The notes under the pieces: generated by a model
What the model was told of the DNA's origin: nothing
Database searches by the model: none
The model's input: only the letters and a program-made list of their open reading frames with translations
Source of the DNA: Phycisphaerae bacterium
GTDB lineage: Bacteria > Planctomycetota > Phycisphaerae > UBA1845
NCBI GenBank assembly: GCA_022072505.1
Contig: JAJVHU010000019.1
Coordinates: 33,654 to 97,653, forward strand
Length of the DNA: 64,000 bases
Reading direction: 5' to 3'
Program-made: the position numbers and the translations under genes
Shown here: in pieces, positions 43,148-52,064 of the stretch
How positions within the stretch are numbered: position 1 is the first letter of the stretch
Layout: each line of letters starts with the position of its first letter

Positions 43148-43942
43148 TTACGCGCCCGCCGCGCGGACCGTGTTGCGCAGCACGCCGATGCCGCCGATCT
43201 CGACTTCGATCGTGTCTCCCGGTTTCAGAAACACGGGCGGCTTGCGGGCGAACCCGACGCCCTCAGGCGTCCCGGTCAGGATCAACGTCCCCGGCAGCAG
43301 CGTGAACTGGTGAGACACGTAGCTGACCAGCTTTGCGCAACCGTGAATCATGTCGCGCGTGTTCGAGTCCTGCATGACGACGCCGTTAAGCCGGCTTCGG
43401 ATCGGACACGCCGCCGGGTCCAGCTCGTCCCGCGTGACGATCCAGGGTCCGAGGGGGCAGAACGTGTCGAAACCCTTTGCGCGGGCCCACTGCTTGTCAT
43501 TGCGCTGACAGTCCCGGGCGGACACGTCGTTGGCGCAGGTGTATCCGAAAACGCAATCCGGCGCTTCCGACTCGGACACGTTCTTCACCGGGCGGCCGAT
43601 GACGATCGCCAGCTCGGCCTCGAAGTCCACTTCGCTCGGCGCGGGCGCGGGCAGCATGATTTCGCGTCCCGGGTCGAGCACGGAGGTGGTCGCCTTCATG
43701 AAGATCAGCGGCGCCTCGGGAACCTGCGCGCCCGTCTCCTTCGCGTGCGCGGCGTAGTTGCGCCCGATCGCGAAGATGTTCGGCGGGACGACCGGCGCGA
43801 GCCACCGCGCAACGTCCGCCCGGTGCGCCGCGATCACATGCGCGCCGAACATGTCGCCGTCGATCGGCTCCGCCGTGCCTTCGTCTACGACGCGCCCCCA
43901 GAGGACGCGGCCATCCGTCGTAAGAAACCGTGCAATGCGCAT
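43148..43942 (-). CDS. Fumarylacetoacetate hydrolase family protein
   Basis: A 264-residue enzyme of the FAH/HpcE/YcgM family. The catalytic fold is clear: IFAIGRNYAAHAKE, PLIFMKATTSVLDPG, the metal-ligand motif EVDFEAELAIVIG, GYTCANDVSARDCQ, FDTFCPLGPWIV, and TPEGVGFARKPPVFLKPGD. Members act as acylpyruvate hydrolases, hydroxyhepta-dienedioate isomerases or oxaloacetate decarboxylases; the substrate cannot be fixed from sequence. It is much shorter than the true fumarylacetoacetase at 36176. Confidence 0.9.
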   Translation of the reverse strand: MRIARFLTTDGRVLWGRVVDEGTAEPIDGDMFGAHVIAAHRADVARWLAPVVPPNIFAIGRNYAAHAKETGAQVPEAPLIFMKATTSVLDPGREIMLPAPAPSEVDFEAELAIVIGRPVKNVSESEAPDCVFGYTCANDVSARDCQRNDKQWARAKGFDTFCPLGPWIVTRDELDPAACPIRSRLNGVVMQDSNTRDMIHGCAKLVSYVSHQFTLLPGTLILTGTPEGVGFARKPPVFLKPGDTIEVEIGGIGVLRNTVRAAGA

Positions 43943-44044
43943 AAGAGGATGATAGACGTCGTGCGTCGGGGCGTCACGCGGCGGAAACGCTTGCGCACAA
44001 GTGCGTTCCTCGAAGCGTCTTCCGTGTACCTTCGGGGCGGACGC

Positions 44045-45070
44045 CTACATCCGCGCCACGCGGGCGGCGAGATCCACCGTGCGCGAGGAGTAGCCCCACT
44101 CATTGTCGTACCAGCCGACGACTTTGATGAGCGTGCCGCCTTTGCCGGGCATCGTCATCGTGCTTTCCGCGTCGATGATGCAGCTCGCCGGGCTGCCGAT
44201 GATGTCGCTGCTGACGATCGGGTCCGTGCAATACTCGAGGATGCCCTTCATCTTCCCTTCGGCCGCGGCCTTGAGCGCGGCGTTGATCGCCTCCTTCGTC
44301 GCGATCTTCTGAACCGTGGCGACCAGGTCCACGATCGAGCCGTCCGGAACCGGCACGCGCAGGGAAAAGCCGTTGAGCTTCCCGTCGAGGGCGGGGAGCA
44401 CCTTTCCGACCGCCTTCGCGGCGCCCGTCGTCGTCGGGATGATGTTCTGCGCGGCGGCCCGGGCGCGGCGCAGATCCTTATGCACGAGATCCGAGACGCG
44501 CTGGTCGTTCGTGTAAGCGTGGACCGTCGTCATCAACCCTTCCACCAGACCGAACGTCTCGTGAATCACCTTCGCCATCGGGGCGAGGCAGTTCGTCGTG
44601 CAACTCGCGTTGGAGATGCACAGGTGGCTGCTCTTGAGCTGGTCGTCGTTGACGCCGAGGACGACGGTGATGTCCGGCTCGTCGCTGGCGGGCGCGGAGA
44701 GGATCACCTTCTTCGCTCCGGCCTTGAGATGATCGCCGTAACCGCCCTTCTCCGATGAACGCTTCGTGAACCCGCCGGTGGACTCGATGCAGACGTCGAT
44801 CCCGAGATCCTTCCAGGGCAGCTTCGAGGGGTCTTTCTCGGCGAGCACCTTGACCGCCTTGCCGTCCACGACGAGCGCGCCGTCGCGGGCTTCCACGTGC
44901 TTCTCGAAGCGGCCGTGGACGGTGTCATATTTGAGCAGGTGCGCGAGGGTGGGCACATCGGTCAGGTCGTTGACGGCGACGATCTCGAAGTCGGCCGCAC
45001 GCTGCGACATGATGCGAAACACGATTTTGCCGATCCTGCCGAGTCCGTTGATCGCCACCCGAACCGCCAT
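44045..45070 (-). CDS. gap: Glyceraldehyde-3-phosphate dehydrogenase, type I
   Basis: A 341-residue glycolytic enzyme. It begins [15 protein letters not shown] (Rossmann GxGxxG), the catalytic Cys157 is in [12 protein letters not shown], and His184 in [10 protein letters not shown]. The C-terminal [15 protein letters not shown] is typical. Asp at NDLTD indicates NAD+ preference. It is encoded alone, downstream of a terminator-bearing intergenic region. Confidence 0.97.
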   Translation of the reverse strand: MAVRVAINGLGRIGKIVFRIMSQRAADFEIVAVNDLTDVPTLAHLLKYDTVHGRFEKHVEARDGALVVDGKAVKVLAEKDPSKLPWKDLGIDVCIESTGGFTKRSSEKGGYGDHLKAGAKKVILSAPASDEPDITVVLGVNDDQLKSSHLCISNASCTTNCLAPMAKVIHETFGLVEGLMTTVHAYTNDQRVSDLVHKDLRRARAAAQNIIPTTTGAAKAVGKVLPALDGKLNGFSLRVPVPDGSIVDLVATVQKIATKEAINAALKAAAEGKMKGILEYCTDPIVSSDIIGSPASCIIDAESTMTMPGKGGTLIKVVGWYDNEWGYSSRTVDLAARVARM

Positions 45071-45594
45071 GACAGTCCCTCCTTTGCTCGCGCCGGCGCC
45101 GCCGTCCCTGATGCGGCGCGTGTCTTACCCTGAAACCAGCGAATCCGCAGAAGACGCAGAGGGACGCAGATGTGCGAAGGCAACGATGCTCGTCTCTGCG
45201 AACCGAAGCGCCGTCGGTGCGGAGTGTTCCGGATTTCAATGCGGAACGCGGATGAGAGTGTAAGAGGGCGGCTGGCGCCGTCAAGGAACACGCCGCGGGT
45301 CGGGCGGACTCGCTCGCCTCTCCTTCAAGCCCCTAAAAAAGCGGGGCAGGTCACCGACCCACCCCGCCGCTTCACCCGTCGTGGAAGCTCTTTCAAAACT
45401 GAACCGCGTGGCTTCAGCCCGCGCGAATTCCAACAAGGATTCCGCCCGGCCGAGCCGGTGGGCGACCGTTTTGAAGCAGCTTGGGAGTCGCTACCGCCAA
45501 CCCGAGCCGCGCCTGTCGGAAAACGCTCCTTGACGTCGCTGATGCTTTCAGTTTCTGAGACCTTTCCCGGCGCCGGTCCACGCCCGGTCGCGGG
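45071..45594. other. Intergenic region with terminator and repeat relics
   Basis: 524 nt with no gene recognised. It holds an intrinsic terminator for the gene at 45595 (separate entry), the inverted second-type repeat at 45386-45430 (TTTCAAAACTGAACCGCGTG to GCGCGAATTC), and a degenerate main-family core near 45500-45535 (CGAGCCGCGCCTGTCGGAAA). Confidence 0.55.
45335..45367 (-). terminator. Intrinsic terminator downstream of the LNR/Ig-like protein gene
   Basis: Read on the minus strand: GCGGGG-TGG-GTC-GGT-GAC-CTG-CCCCGC followed by TTTTTTA. A 6-bp GC stem extended by a second 3-bp stem precedes six T residues. It lies about 230 nt beyond the stop at 45595 and would also insulate gap from read-through. 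Confidence 0.7.
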
Positions 45595-47814
45595 TCAGCC
45601 GCGGAAGCGCCGGCGGCGCAGGCCGTACCAGCCCAGCCCCAACCACAACGCCTCAACGAACCCGAGCGTTCCGCACGGCGCACCGCCGCGGCAGCCGCCG
45701 TCACCCCCGCCGGAGTCATTGTCGTTTTCGTTTCCGCCCGTGTTGTCGTTCTCGTTTTCGTTGTCGTTATCGTTGCCCTGCCCCGGAGGCTCGTCCACCG
45801 GGAGCACGATCACGTGCAAGGTGGCCGTGAAGCCTCGGAACGTCGCCGTGATGTCGGCTTCGCCCTCCGACACTCCCGACAGGACGCCGTTGTTGAGCAC
45901 CGTCGCGACGCTCTCGTCGCTGGACGTGAACGTGCTCTCGTCCGAGGATTGCAGGTTCTCGACGATCGACGCGTCGCAGTTGACGCCGAGGAGCACGAGC
46001 TGAATGTCCTCGTCCTCGTCGATCGTCAGGTTATCCACCGCAAAACGGACCGATTCAAGCACGACGATGTCGTCCTCGCACTCGCCCGGCTCATCCACCA
46101 ACGCCACCGTCGCCAGCGCGGTCTCGGTCACGCCGTCGTTCTCGATCGTGATCGTCGCCTGACCGTCCGAGATCGGCGTGACCAGTCCGTCCGCGCTGAC
46201 CGTGACGATGCCGTCGGTGTCGACGTTGTACGTCGTGCCGCTGGCGGCGAGCGTCAGGTCGCGGCGGGCGTTGTTCGAGAAGACGCCGAGGACGCGCAGT
46301 TGCACGCGCCCGTTGGCGCTGGTGATCGTGAACGCATCCGGGTTGACGATCAGATCCTCCAGGGTGATCTCCGGCGGGGCCTCGCTGACGGTCGCCGACG
46401 TGCCGGCGGAGACCGCGCCGTTGGTCGCCGTGACCGTGCCGGCGCCTTCCGCCGCGCCGGTCACGAGTCCGTCGGCCGTAACCGTCACCACGTCGCCCGC
46501 CTGCGTGTACGTCGTTCCGGTGCTCGCCGCGGTCAGGTCGCGGACCGAGCCGTCCGAGAAGGTTCCGGTGACGACAAGCTGCTGCGTGCCGCCGACCTCG
46601 ATCTCGAACGAAGGCGGTGTGATCGCCAGTTGCGTCAGCACCGCACCGCCGCCGCCGCCGCCGCCGCCCCCACCGCCCCCGCCGCCGTCACAGTCGCCGC
46701 CGTCGAAGTTGCAATCCGCGTTGTTGCACGCCTGATCGCAAACGCCGTCGCCGACGTTCTCAACCGGACAGCCGGGAGCGCACTCGTCCGGCGAGCATGT
46801 GATCGTCAAAGCGCCCTTGCCGAGGCTGCCCGCGAAGCTGCCCACGCGGATCAGGTACGCCGTGCCCACCGTCGTTTCCAGCGTCACGCGCGACTGCAAT
46901 CCGCAGGCGTCGTCGTTGCACGCCAGCGTCTCCCCGGAACCCGCCGGGCACGTCTCGCCGTAAACCGCCAGCCTCGTGTCCGCGTCGCTGCCGCAAAGCT
47001 CGATCGTCAGCGTGCCGTCGCAGGTCGCCGTGTACGAGTACCAGATGTCGTTGGCGAGCTGGGCGTTGTTGCAGCAGAAGTCGCAGCCCGGCTCCTCGAA
47101 GCCTTCAGTCGTCGCGTTCACGACGTCGAACTCGGTCGAGCCGTCGGTGGCCGCGATCGCGGTGTCACAGGTGTCGTTGTCCGGGGTCGCGCCGCCCTCG
47201 ACGGCGATCGTCAGCGCCCCGCCTTTCACGTTGCCGAGGGGCAGACGGAACGTCTTCGGCGACGTGAACCGCGCCAGGAAACGCACGCCCTGATCCGTGC
47301 GGTTCGGGTCGCCGGTGTCGCGCCGCGTCGCGTCGATCGTGTCCGTGTCGTTTACCGTGGCCGTCATCCGCGCCACGCGCACCGGGTCGCCGTCCAGTGC
47401 GACGATGAAGCGCGGGTCCACGTCGTCATCGATGTCGCCGTCGCCGTCGTCGTCCTGCTCCAGGTTGGCGTAGTCCGCGCTGACCCGACCTGGGAAAAGG
47501 GTTGTGTCCCTGAAATACAAGGCGTCGGAGAGGATTCCCGTGTCCTGCAAGCGCCACTCGAAGTCGGAGAGCACAATGCCCGCGCCGGTGTCCGTGAAGT
47601 CGAACTGGAGGCTGCGCAGATTGAAGAGGGGGTTATCCACCCCGGACGACGACAGAAGGATGTCGACGAACACTTCAGTTCCGGCGGGAACCGGATCGAC
47701 GATTTCGTTCCCGTCGCCGTCCACCGCCCGCAAGGTCACCACGATGTCGGCCTGCACCACGCTTGCCGCAAGCCCGAAGGTCAACAACACACCCGCCGTC
47801 TTCCGGATTGACAT
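45595..47814 (-). CDS. Large secreted multidomain protein: LNR module, Ig-like repeats, C-terminal sorting tail
   Basis: A 739-residue protein. Start at 47814 opens a signal peptide (AGVLLTFGLAASVVQA). Residues ~25-190 look like a cohesin-type beta domain (VDGDGNEIVDPVPAGTEVFV). A pre-peptidase-like beta domain follows (DIWYSYTATCDGTLTIEL, GTAYLIRVGSFAG). Around 360-385 is a six-Cys Notch/LNR-like repeat (GDGVCDQACNNADCNFDGGD). A poly-Gly linker leads to three BIG2/Ig-like domains, then an Asn/Asp/Glu linker (NDNDNENENDN). The end, C-R-G-G-A-P-C-G plus a hydrophobic stretch and RRRRFRG, resembles a cell-surface sorting signal. Probably an adhesin or matrix protein. Confidence 0.78.
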   Translation of the reverse strand: MSIRKTAGVLLTFGLAASVVQADIVVTLRAVDGDGNEIVDPVPAGTEVFVDILLSSSGVDNPLFNLRSLQFDFTDTGAGIVLSDFEWRLQDTGILSDALYFRDTTLFPGRVSADYANLEQDDDGDGDIDDDVDPRFIVALDGDPVRVARMTATVNDTDTIDATRRDTGDPNRTDQGVRFLARFTSPKTFRLPLGNVKGGALTIAVEGGATPDNDTCDTAIAATDGSTEFDVVNATTEGFEEPGCDFCCNNAQLANDIWYSYTATCDGTLTIELCGSDADTRLAVYGETCPAGSGETLACNDDACGLQSRVTLETTVGTAYLIRVGSFAGSLGKGALTITCSPDECAPGCPVENVGDGVCDQACNNADCNFDGGDCDGGGGGGGGGGGGGGAVLTQLAITPPSFEIEVGGTQQLVVTGTFSDGSVRDLTAASTGTTYTQAGDVVTVTADGLVTGAAEGAGTVTATNGAVSAGTSATVSEAPPEITLEDLIVNPDAFTITSANGRVQLRVLGVFSNNARRDLTLAASGTTYNVDTDGIVTVSADGLVTPISDGQATITIENDGVTETALATVALVDEPGECEDDIVVLESVRFAVDNLTIDEDEDIQLVLLGVNCDASIVENLQSSDESTFTSSDESVATVLNNGVLSGVSEGEADITATFRGFTATLHVIVLPVDEPPGQGNDNDNENENDNTGGNENDNDSGGGDGGCRGGAPCGTLGFVEALWLGLGWYGLRRRRFRG

Positions 47815-48080
47815 ATGCCTCGTCTCCACGGAGCTTAAAAACAAACCCGTCGCCGAACCGCGCAGTGCGCGACGGCGACCCGCCGGTCGTGGCTTTGTTA
47901 TCGGTCCAGAGCGATCCCGGACACCAGCCCCAGTTTATCGGAATAACCCGCCCCTCACAACCGCCCCGGACCGTCTGACATGCCCGGCAACGGCCTGATT
48001 CCGGGACGTACCCTCAAAGCCTAGGACGCCGCAAGCGTCCGGTCCACCCCGCAAGCCCGGCGGATGAACCGGAGACGGGT
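47815..48080. other. Intergenic region with two hairpins after pdhA
   Basis: 266 nt with no gene. GGACGC-cgcaa-GCGTCC at 48024-48040 and ATGAACC-ggagacg-GGTTCAT at 48064-48084 (overlapping the pdhA stop codon) form two tandem hairpins on the minus-strand transcript; neither is followed by a good T tract. Confidence 0.45.
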
Positions 48081-49175
48081 TCATTTACCCTCGGCGAGCG
48101 CCTGTTGAAGGTCAGCGAGATACTCATGTTTTTGTGCGGCGAGTTCTTCGGGCATCGCGACGTAATGAAAGTCAAAGACTTCCTCCGGACGCTGGACGGC
48201 CCGGGCGGCGAAGCGATCCCGGCCGATGCGAAGCTCATCCTCGATCTCCGCGGCGACCCGGGCGATGCCCGCGTCGTCAAGAAGCCCGCGCGTCTTGAGG
48301 TACATCTCAAAGCGCGGGATCGGATCCTTCTTCTCCCACCGCCGCACTTCTTCGTCGGAGCGGTAAACTTTCGGATCGTCCGCCGTGGTGTGCATCTCCA
48401 TCCTGAAGGTGACGGCCTCGATGAACGTCGGACCCTCATGACGGCGGGCGCGGTCGACGGCTTCCCGCGTCGCCGCCGCCATCGCCAGCACGTCATTGCC
48501 GTCCACGCGCAGGCTCGGCATTCCGAACCCGATCCCGCGCTGGGCGAGCGATCGCACGCCGCATTGCTTCTGAAACGGCACGGAGATCGCGTAGCCGTTG
48601 TTCTCGCAGAGGAAGATGACCGGGGCCTTGTAAACCGCGGCGAAGTTCAGGGATTCGCTGACATCGCCCTCGGACGACGCCCCGTCCCCGAAGTTGACGA
48701 GCACGACCTGGTCCCCGCCGCGGTAATTGATCGACATCCCCAGCCCGACCGCTACCGGAACATGCGATCCGATCACGATCGACATCGGCATGTCGTTGAC
48801 GCCCTCGGGCAAGCCGAAGCCCTCGAAGTATCCCGCCCACAACAGCAGGAGCTGGTCGATCGTCCAGCCCCGCCAGAGCTGCGCGCCGAAGGAGCGGTAA
48901 GAGGGGGAGTACCAGTCCTCGCGGCGCAGGGGGAGGATCGAGCCGATCTGGACCGCTTCCTGCCCGCGTCCCGGCGCGAAGGTGCCCATCTGGCCCTGCC
49001 GCTGCATCATGATCATGCGCTCGTCGAGTTTTCGCGTCAGCAGCATGAAGCGGTGCATCTTCAGCAGGGTCGCTTCGGGGAGATTCGGGTCGAGCGCGGG
49101 GTCGGCGCGTCCGCTCTCGTCGAGGATCGAAAGCTCCTCGACGACCAGTCCGATGTCGAAAGTCTTGCGCGGCAT
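48081..49175 (-). CDS. pdhA: Pyruvate dehydrogenase E1 component, alpha subunit
   Basis: A 364-residue thiamine-diphosphate enzyme subunit. ATG 49175 gives MPRKTFDIGLVVEELSILDE. Family features: LTRKLDERMIMMQRQGQMG, FAPGRGQEAVQIGS, WYSPSYRSFGAQL and the ThDP motif GDGASSEGDVSESLNF ending in ENNGYAIS. Sequence favours PDH over branched-chain E1, but the two are hard to separate. It needs a beta subunit and E2/E3; none is adjacent, unlike the usual pdhAB pairing. It is transcribed divergently from transketolase. Confidence 0.88.
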   Translation of the reverse strand: MPRKTFDIGLVVEELSILDESGRADPALDPNLPEATLLKMHRFMLLTRKLDERMIMMQRQGQMGTFAPGRGQEAVQIGSILPLRREDWYSPSYRSFGAQLWRGWTIDQLLLLWAGYFEGFGLPEGVNDMPMSIVIGSHVPVAVGLGMSINYRGGDQVVLVNFGDGASSEGDVSESLNFAAVYKAPVIFLCENNGYAISVPFQKQCGVRSLAQRGIGFGMPSLRVDGNDVLAMAAATREAVDRARRHEGPTFIEAVTFRMEMHTTADDPKVYRSDEEVRRWEKKDPIPRFEMYLKTRGLLDDAGIARVAAEIEDELRIGRDRFAARAVQRPEEVFDFHYVAMPEELAAQKHEYLADLQQALAEGK

Positions 49176-49347
49176 GCCGGCATGATAAGGCGCGCCGCCG
49201 GGCGGGTCGAACCGGCGCGCCCGCGGCGCCGGCGAGCAGGCGCGCGGACCGGGTCGATCATCTTGAAGGACGCGCGTGTCCGGGATAGGCTCTTGCGCCA
49301 TCAGGATCGACCCGCCGGCGTCGACGCCGGCGCCACGGAGAAAAAAG

Positions 49348-51309
49348 TTGAGCGTCGAAGCACCCGTCGTGCAGTCCCGAGTTCACGTGAAGGCCGGCGA
49401 GCTTTGCGCCCACGCCCTGCGGATGACGACCGTTGCGGGCTCCGGTCACCCGTCCAGCGCGATGTCGCTGGCGCACCTTGTCGTCGAGTTAATGTACCAC
49501 CAGATGCGGTTTGACCCGGCGGATCCGTGGAACCCGCGCGCGGACCGGCTGGTTCTGTCCGAGGGGCACGCCGTGCCGATCGTCTACGCCGCTTACGCCG
49601 ACCGGGGAGGCGTCGTCGGGACGAAGCCCCAGCCGCGCCCGCTGCACATCGACGACCTCGAGACGTTGCGCAAGCTGGACAGCGTGCTGGACGGACATCC
49701 GAACCCCGCGGAAGGGTTTCCTTTTTTTGACGCCGCGACGGGATCGCTGGGGCAAGGCCTGTCGGTCGCCGCGGGACTTGCGGTCGCGGCGCGGGCGGAC
49801 GGGAACGACCGCCGTGTTTTCGTCCTGATCGGCGACGGGGAGTCGCGCGAGGGGCAGATCTGGGAGGCGATGGATTTCATCGCCGAGCGCGGGCTGACGC
49901 GCGTGTGCGCGGTGTTCAACTGCAACGGGCAAGGGCAGGCCGGCGACGTCTCGGACCAGCAGACGCCGGAGATGCTTCGCGCCAAGGCGGCGGCGTTCGG
50001 GTGGGAGGCGGTGACCCTCAACGGGCACGATCCGCAACAGGTGTCCTCGGTTCTTTCGCGTGCCGGCAAGGGGGACAAACCGCTGGCGGTCATTGCCCGG
50101 ACGGTCAAGGGCTGGGGCGTGCCGCTGCTTCAGGAGGGGAACTATCACGGAAAGCCCCTGACGAAGGCGCAACTTCCGACGGCACTGGGGCAGCTTGAAG
50201 GGACGATCGCCTCGCTTGACGCCGAGGCGGATGAGCCGCTGGAGGCGCCGCCGGCGCCGCCGAAAGCGGAAAGAGCCGCCGCCGTCGCGCGCGGAGGGGC
50301 GGCGTGGCCGGATTTCGCCGCGGGATTGCAGCGCGTCGGGCTGGAAAGCGCGTTGACGAAGAAGCGCCTTGCGACGCGCGTCGCCTACGGCGCGGCGCTG
50401 GTCGTCGCGGGCGACGTGGACGGGCGGGTGTTCGCGCTGGACGGCGACGTCAGCAACTCGACCTACGCGAACAGGTTTGCCGAGCGGCACCCGGATCGCT
50501 TCGTCGAGTGCAAGATCGCCGAGCAGAACATGATCAGCGCGGCCGTGGGTCTGGCGGCGGCGGGCAAGGTTCCTTTCGCCAGCAGTTTCTCAAAATTCCT
50601 CGCCCGCGGCTACGATCAGATCGAGATGGCCGCGATCACGAGGGCGAACGTGAAGCTCGTCGGGTCGCACTCGGGCGTGTCGCTGGCGGCGGACGGACCG
50701 TCGCAGATGTCGCTGCCGGACCTGGCGTACTTCCGGAGCATGACGCGCGTGGACGACGGGCGCGGGTCGCCGGTGTGTCGCGTCTTTCATCCGGCGGACG
50801 CGGTGTGCGCGTACGCCTGCGTGAAGCACATGCTGGAGCTGGAGGGGCTGTGTTATCTTCGGACGCACCGTCCGGACGCGCCGTTCCTGTATTCCGCGGA
50901 GGAGCACTTCGACCTGTCGGGGTGGAAGCGCTTGCGCGAGGGGTCGAAGCTGACGCTGGTCAGCACGGGTTACATGGTTCACACGGCGCTGGCGGCGGCC
51001 GACGCCCTGACGAAGCAGGGCGTGAATTGCAACGTGTTCGACGTGTATGCGTTTCCGCTGGAGTCGTCAGGCATTCTTGACGCCGCGGCGTCGGCGGGAG
51101 GGCGGATCCTGACGGTGGAGGACAACTACGCCGGCGGGCTTCACGCGGAGCTAGCCGAGGCCGCGGCGTCGCGCGGGGACGGGTTGCGCGTGACGGGGCT
51201 GACGTGCCGCCGGCTGCCGAAGTCGGCGTGGACCGCGGAGGAAGTGTTCGCTTACGTCGGCGTGGGGTTGGACGACGTTCAACGTGCGGCGAAAACGCTC
51301 CTGAGCTGA
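49348..51309 (+). CDS. tkt: Transketolase
   Basis: A 653-residue ThDP enzyme of the pentose phosphate and Calvin-type rearrangements. TTG 49348 is preferred because GGAG is 8 nt upstream and the protein then starts SVEAPVVQSRVHVKAG; an earlier in-frame GTG at 49276 would add a low-quality extension. Motifs: MTTVAGSGHPSSAMSLAH, LSEGHAVPIVYAAY, ATGSLGQGLSVAAG, GDGESREGQIWEAMDF with the partner NCN, and in the pyrimidine domain VECKIAEQNMISAAVG and GSHSGVSLAADGPSQ. The middle linker is Ala/Pro-rich. Confidence 0.93.
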   Translation: MSVEAPVVQSRVHVKAGELCAHALRMTTVAGSGHPSSAMSLAHLVVELMYHQMRFDPADPWNPRADRLVLSEGHAVPIVYAAYADRGGVVGTKPQPRPLHIDDLETLRKLDSVLDGHPNPAEGFPFFDAATGSLGQGLSVAAGLAVAARADGNDRRVFVLIGDGESREGQIWEAMDFIAERGLTRVCAVFNCNGQGQAGDVSDQQTPEMLRAKAAAFGWEAVTLNGHDPQQVSSVLSRAGKGDKPLAVIARTVKGWGVPLLQEGNYHGKPLTKAQLPTALGQLEGTIASLDAEADEPLEAPPAPPKAERAAAVARGGAAWPDFAAGLQRVGLESALTKKRLATRVAYGAALVVAGDVDGRVFALDGDVSNSTYANRFAERHPDRFVECKIAEQNMISAAVGLAAAGKVPFASSFSKFLARGYDQIEMAAITRANVKLVGSHSGVSLAADGPSQMSLPDLAYFRSMTRVDDGRGSPVCRVFHPADAVCAYACVKHMLELEGLCYLRTHRPDAPFLYSAEEHFDLSGWKRLREGSKLTLVSTGYMVHTALAAADALTKQGVNCNVFDVYAFPLESSGILDAAASAGGRILTVEDNYAGGLHAELAEAAASRGDGLRVTGLTCRRLPKSAWTAEEVFAYVGVGLDDVQRAAKTLLS

Positions 51310-51364
51310 GCCCGTGCTTGATCAGGCGCGCAACCGTCTTGTTTTTTCGGTGCGTTCGCGAGCG

Positions 51365-51370
51365 TACAAT
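51365..51370 (+). promoter_or_regulatory. TACAAT -10 box 6 nt before a start codon
   Basis: TACAAT at 51365-51370 stands 6 nt before the ATG of the rhodanese gene, so transcription would begin at or inside the start codon. TTGTTT at 51339 is a possible -35 but the 20-nt spacing is long. A similar arrangement is at 54056. Confidence 0.4.
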
Positions 51371-51376
51371 GACGGC

Positions 51377-51970
51377 ATGAGGCGTCGCCGATCATCCTGG
51401 GTTACAACGGTCGTCGCGGCTTTTGCTGCGGCGGCTGTCGGAGGGGCTGGTTGTGCGGCTCCCGCAGGGCATCATCGTCCGACGGCCTTGGCTGGTGATG
51501 CGGAGAGTAGCGGGAATGTCGCCGGAGTTAGATCAAGCATGATCCCGGAAATCAATGTCAAGCAGGCCCGCGAGCGCCTTGATGGCGGTGAAGGTTATGT
51601 TTACCTCGACGTGCGCACGCCCGAGGAGTTCGCGGAGGGGCATGTGCCGGGAGCGATCAACATTCCGGTGGCGTTCGCCAACCCCGCGACGGGAAGGCTT
51701 GAAGCGAATCCGGATTTCGTGACGGACGTGATTCAGGTTCTGAACAAAGATGACAAGATCATCGTGGGGTGCCGGTCCGGCGGTCGCTCCGCGATGGCGC
51801 TGGAGCAGTTGATCGACGCGGGATTTTCCGGCGGAGTCAACATGATGGGCGGTTTTTCCGGCAAGACAGACATGACGGGAAACCTCATCGCGCCCGGATG
51901 GACCACCCTGGCTTACCCTGTGTGCGGACACGGTCCGGCGGGGTGCAGGCAATATGAGGCGACGAAATAA
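51377..51970 (+). CDS. Rhodanese-domain lipoprotein
   Basis: A 197-residue protein. ATG 51377 opens a lipoprotein signal peptide ending in the lipobox G-G-A-G-C; the protein would be membrane-tethered outside the cytoplasm. Residues ~72-185 are a rhodanese domain: YVYLDVRTPEEFAEGHVPGA and the active-site loop VGCRSGGRSAMA with the catalytic Cys present. The domain would bind or transfer sulfane sulfur. An extra C-terminal Cys pair (YPVCGHGPAGCRQ) is seen. Partner unknown. Confidence 0.88.
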   Translation: MRRRRSSWVTTVVAAFAAAAVGGAGCAAPAGHHRPTALAGDAESSGNVAGVRSSMIPEINVKQARERLDGGEGYVYLDVRTPEEFAEGHVPGAINIPVAFANPATGRLEANPDFVTDVIQVLNKDDKIIVGCRSGGRSAMALEQLIDAGFSGGVNMMGGFSGKTDMTGNLIAPGWTTLAYPVCGHGPAGCRQYEATK

Positions 51971-52064
51971 CAACCGACACCCGCTCAAGAAACCGACCTT
52001 TGTCAGGATTCCCCAACGCCGTCTTCCGTTGATTTCGTTCTGAACCCTGAACCCTTCTTGTCCC

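Noticed and set aside
45814..47811. 665-residue plus-strand frame opposite the LNR/Ig-like gene
   Set aside because: No domain recognisable; the minus strand has a signal peptide, Ig-like repeats and a sorting tail.
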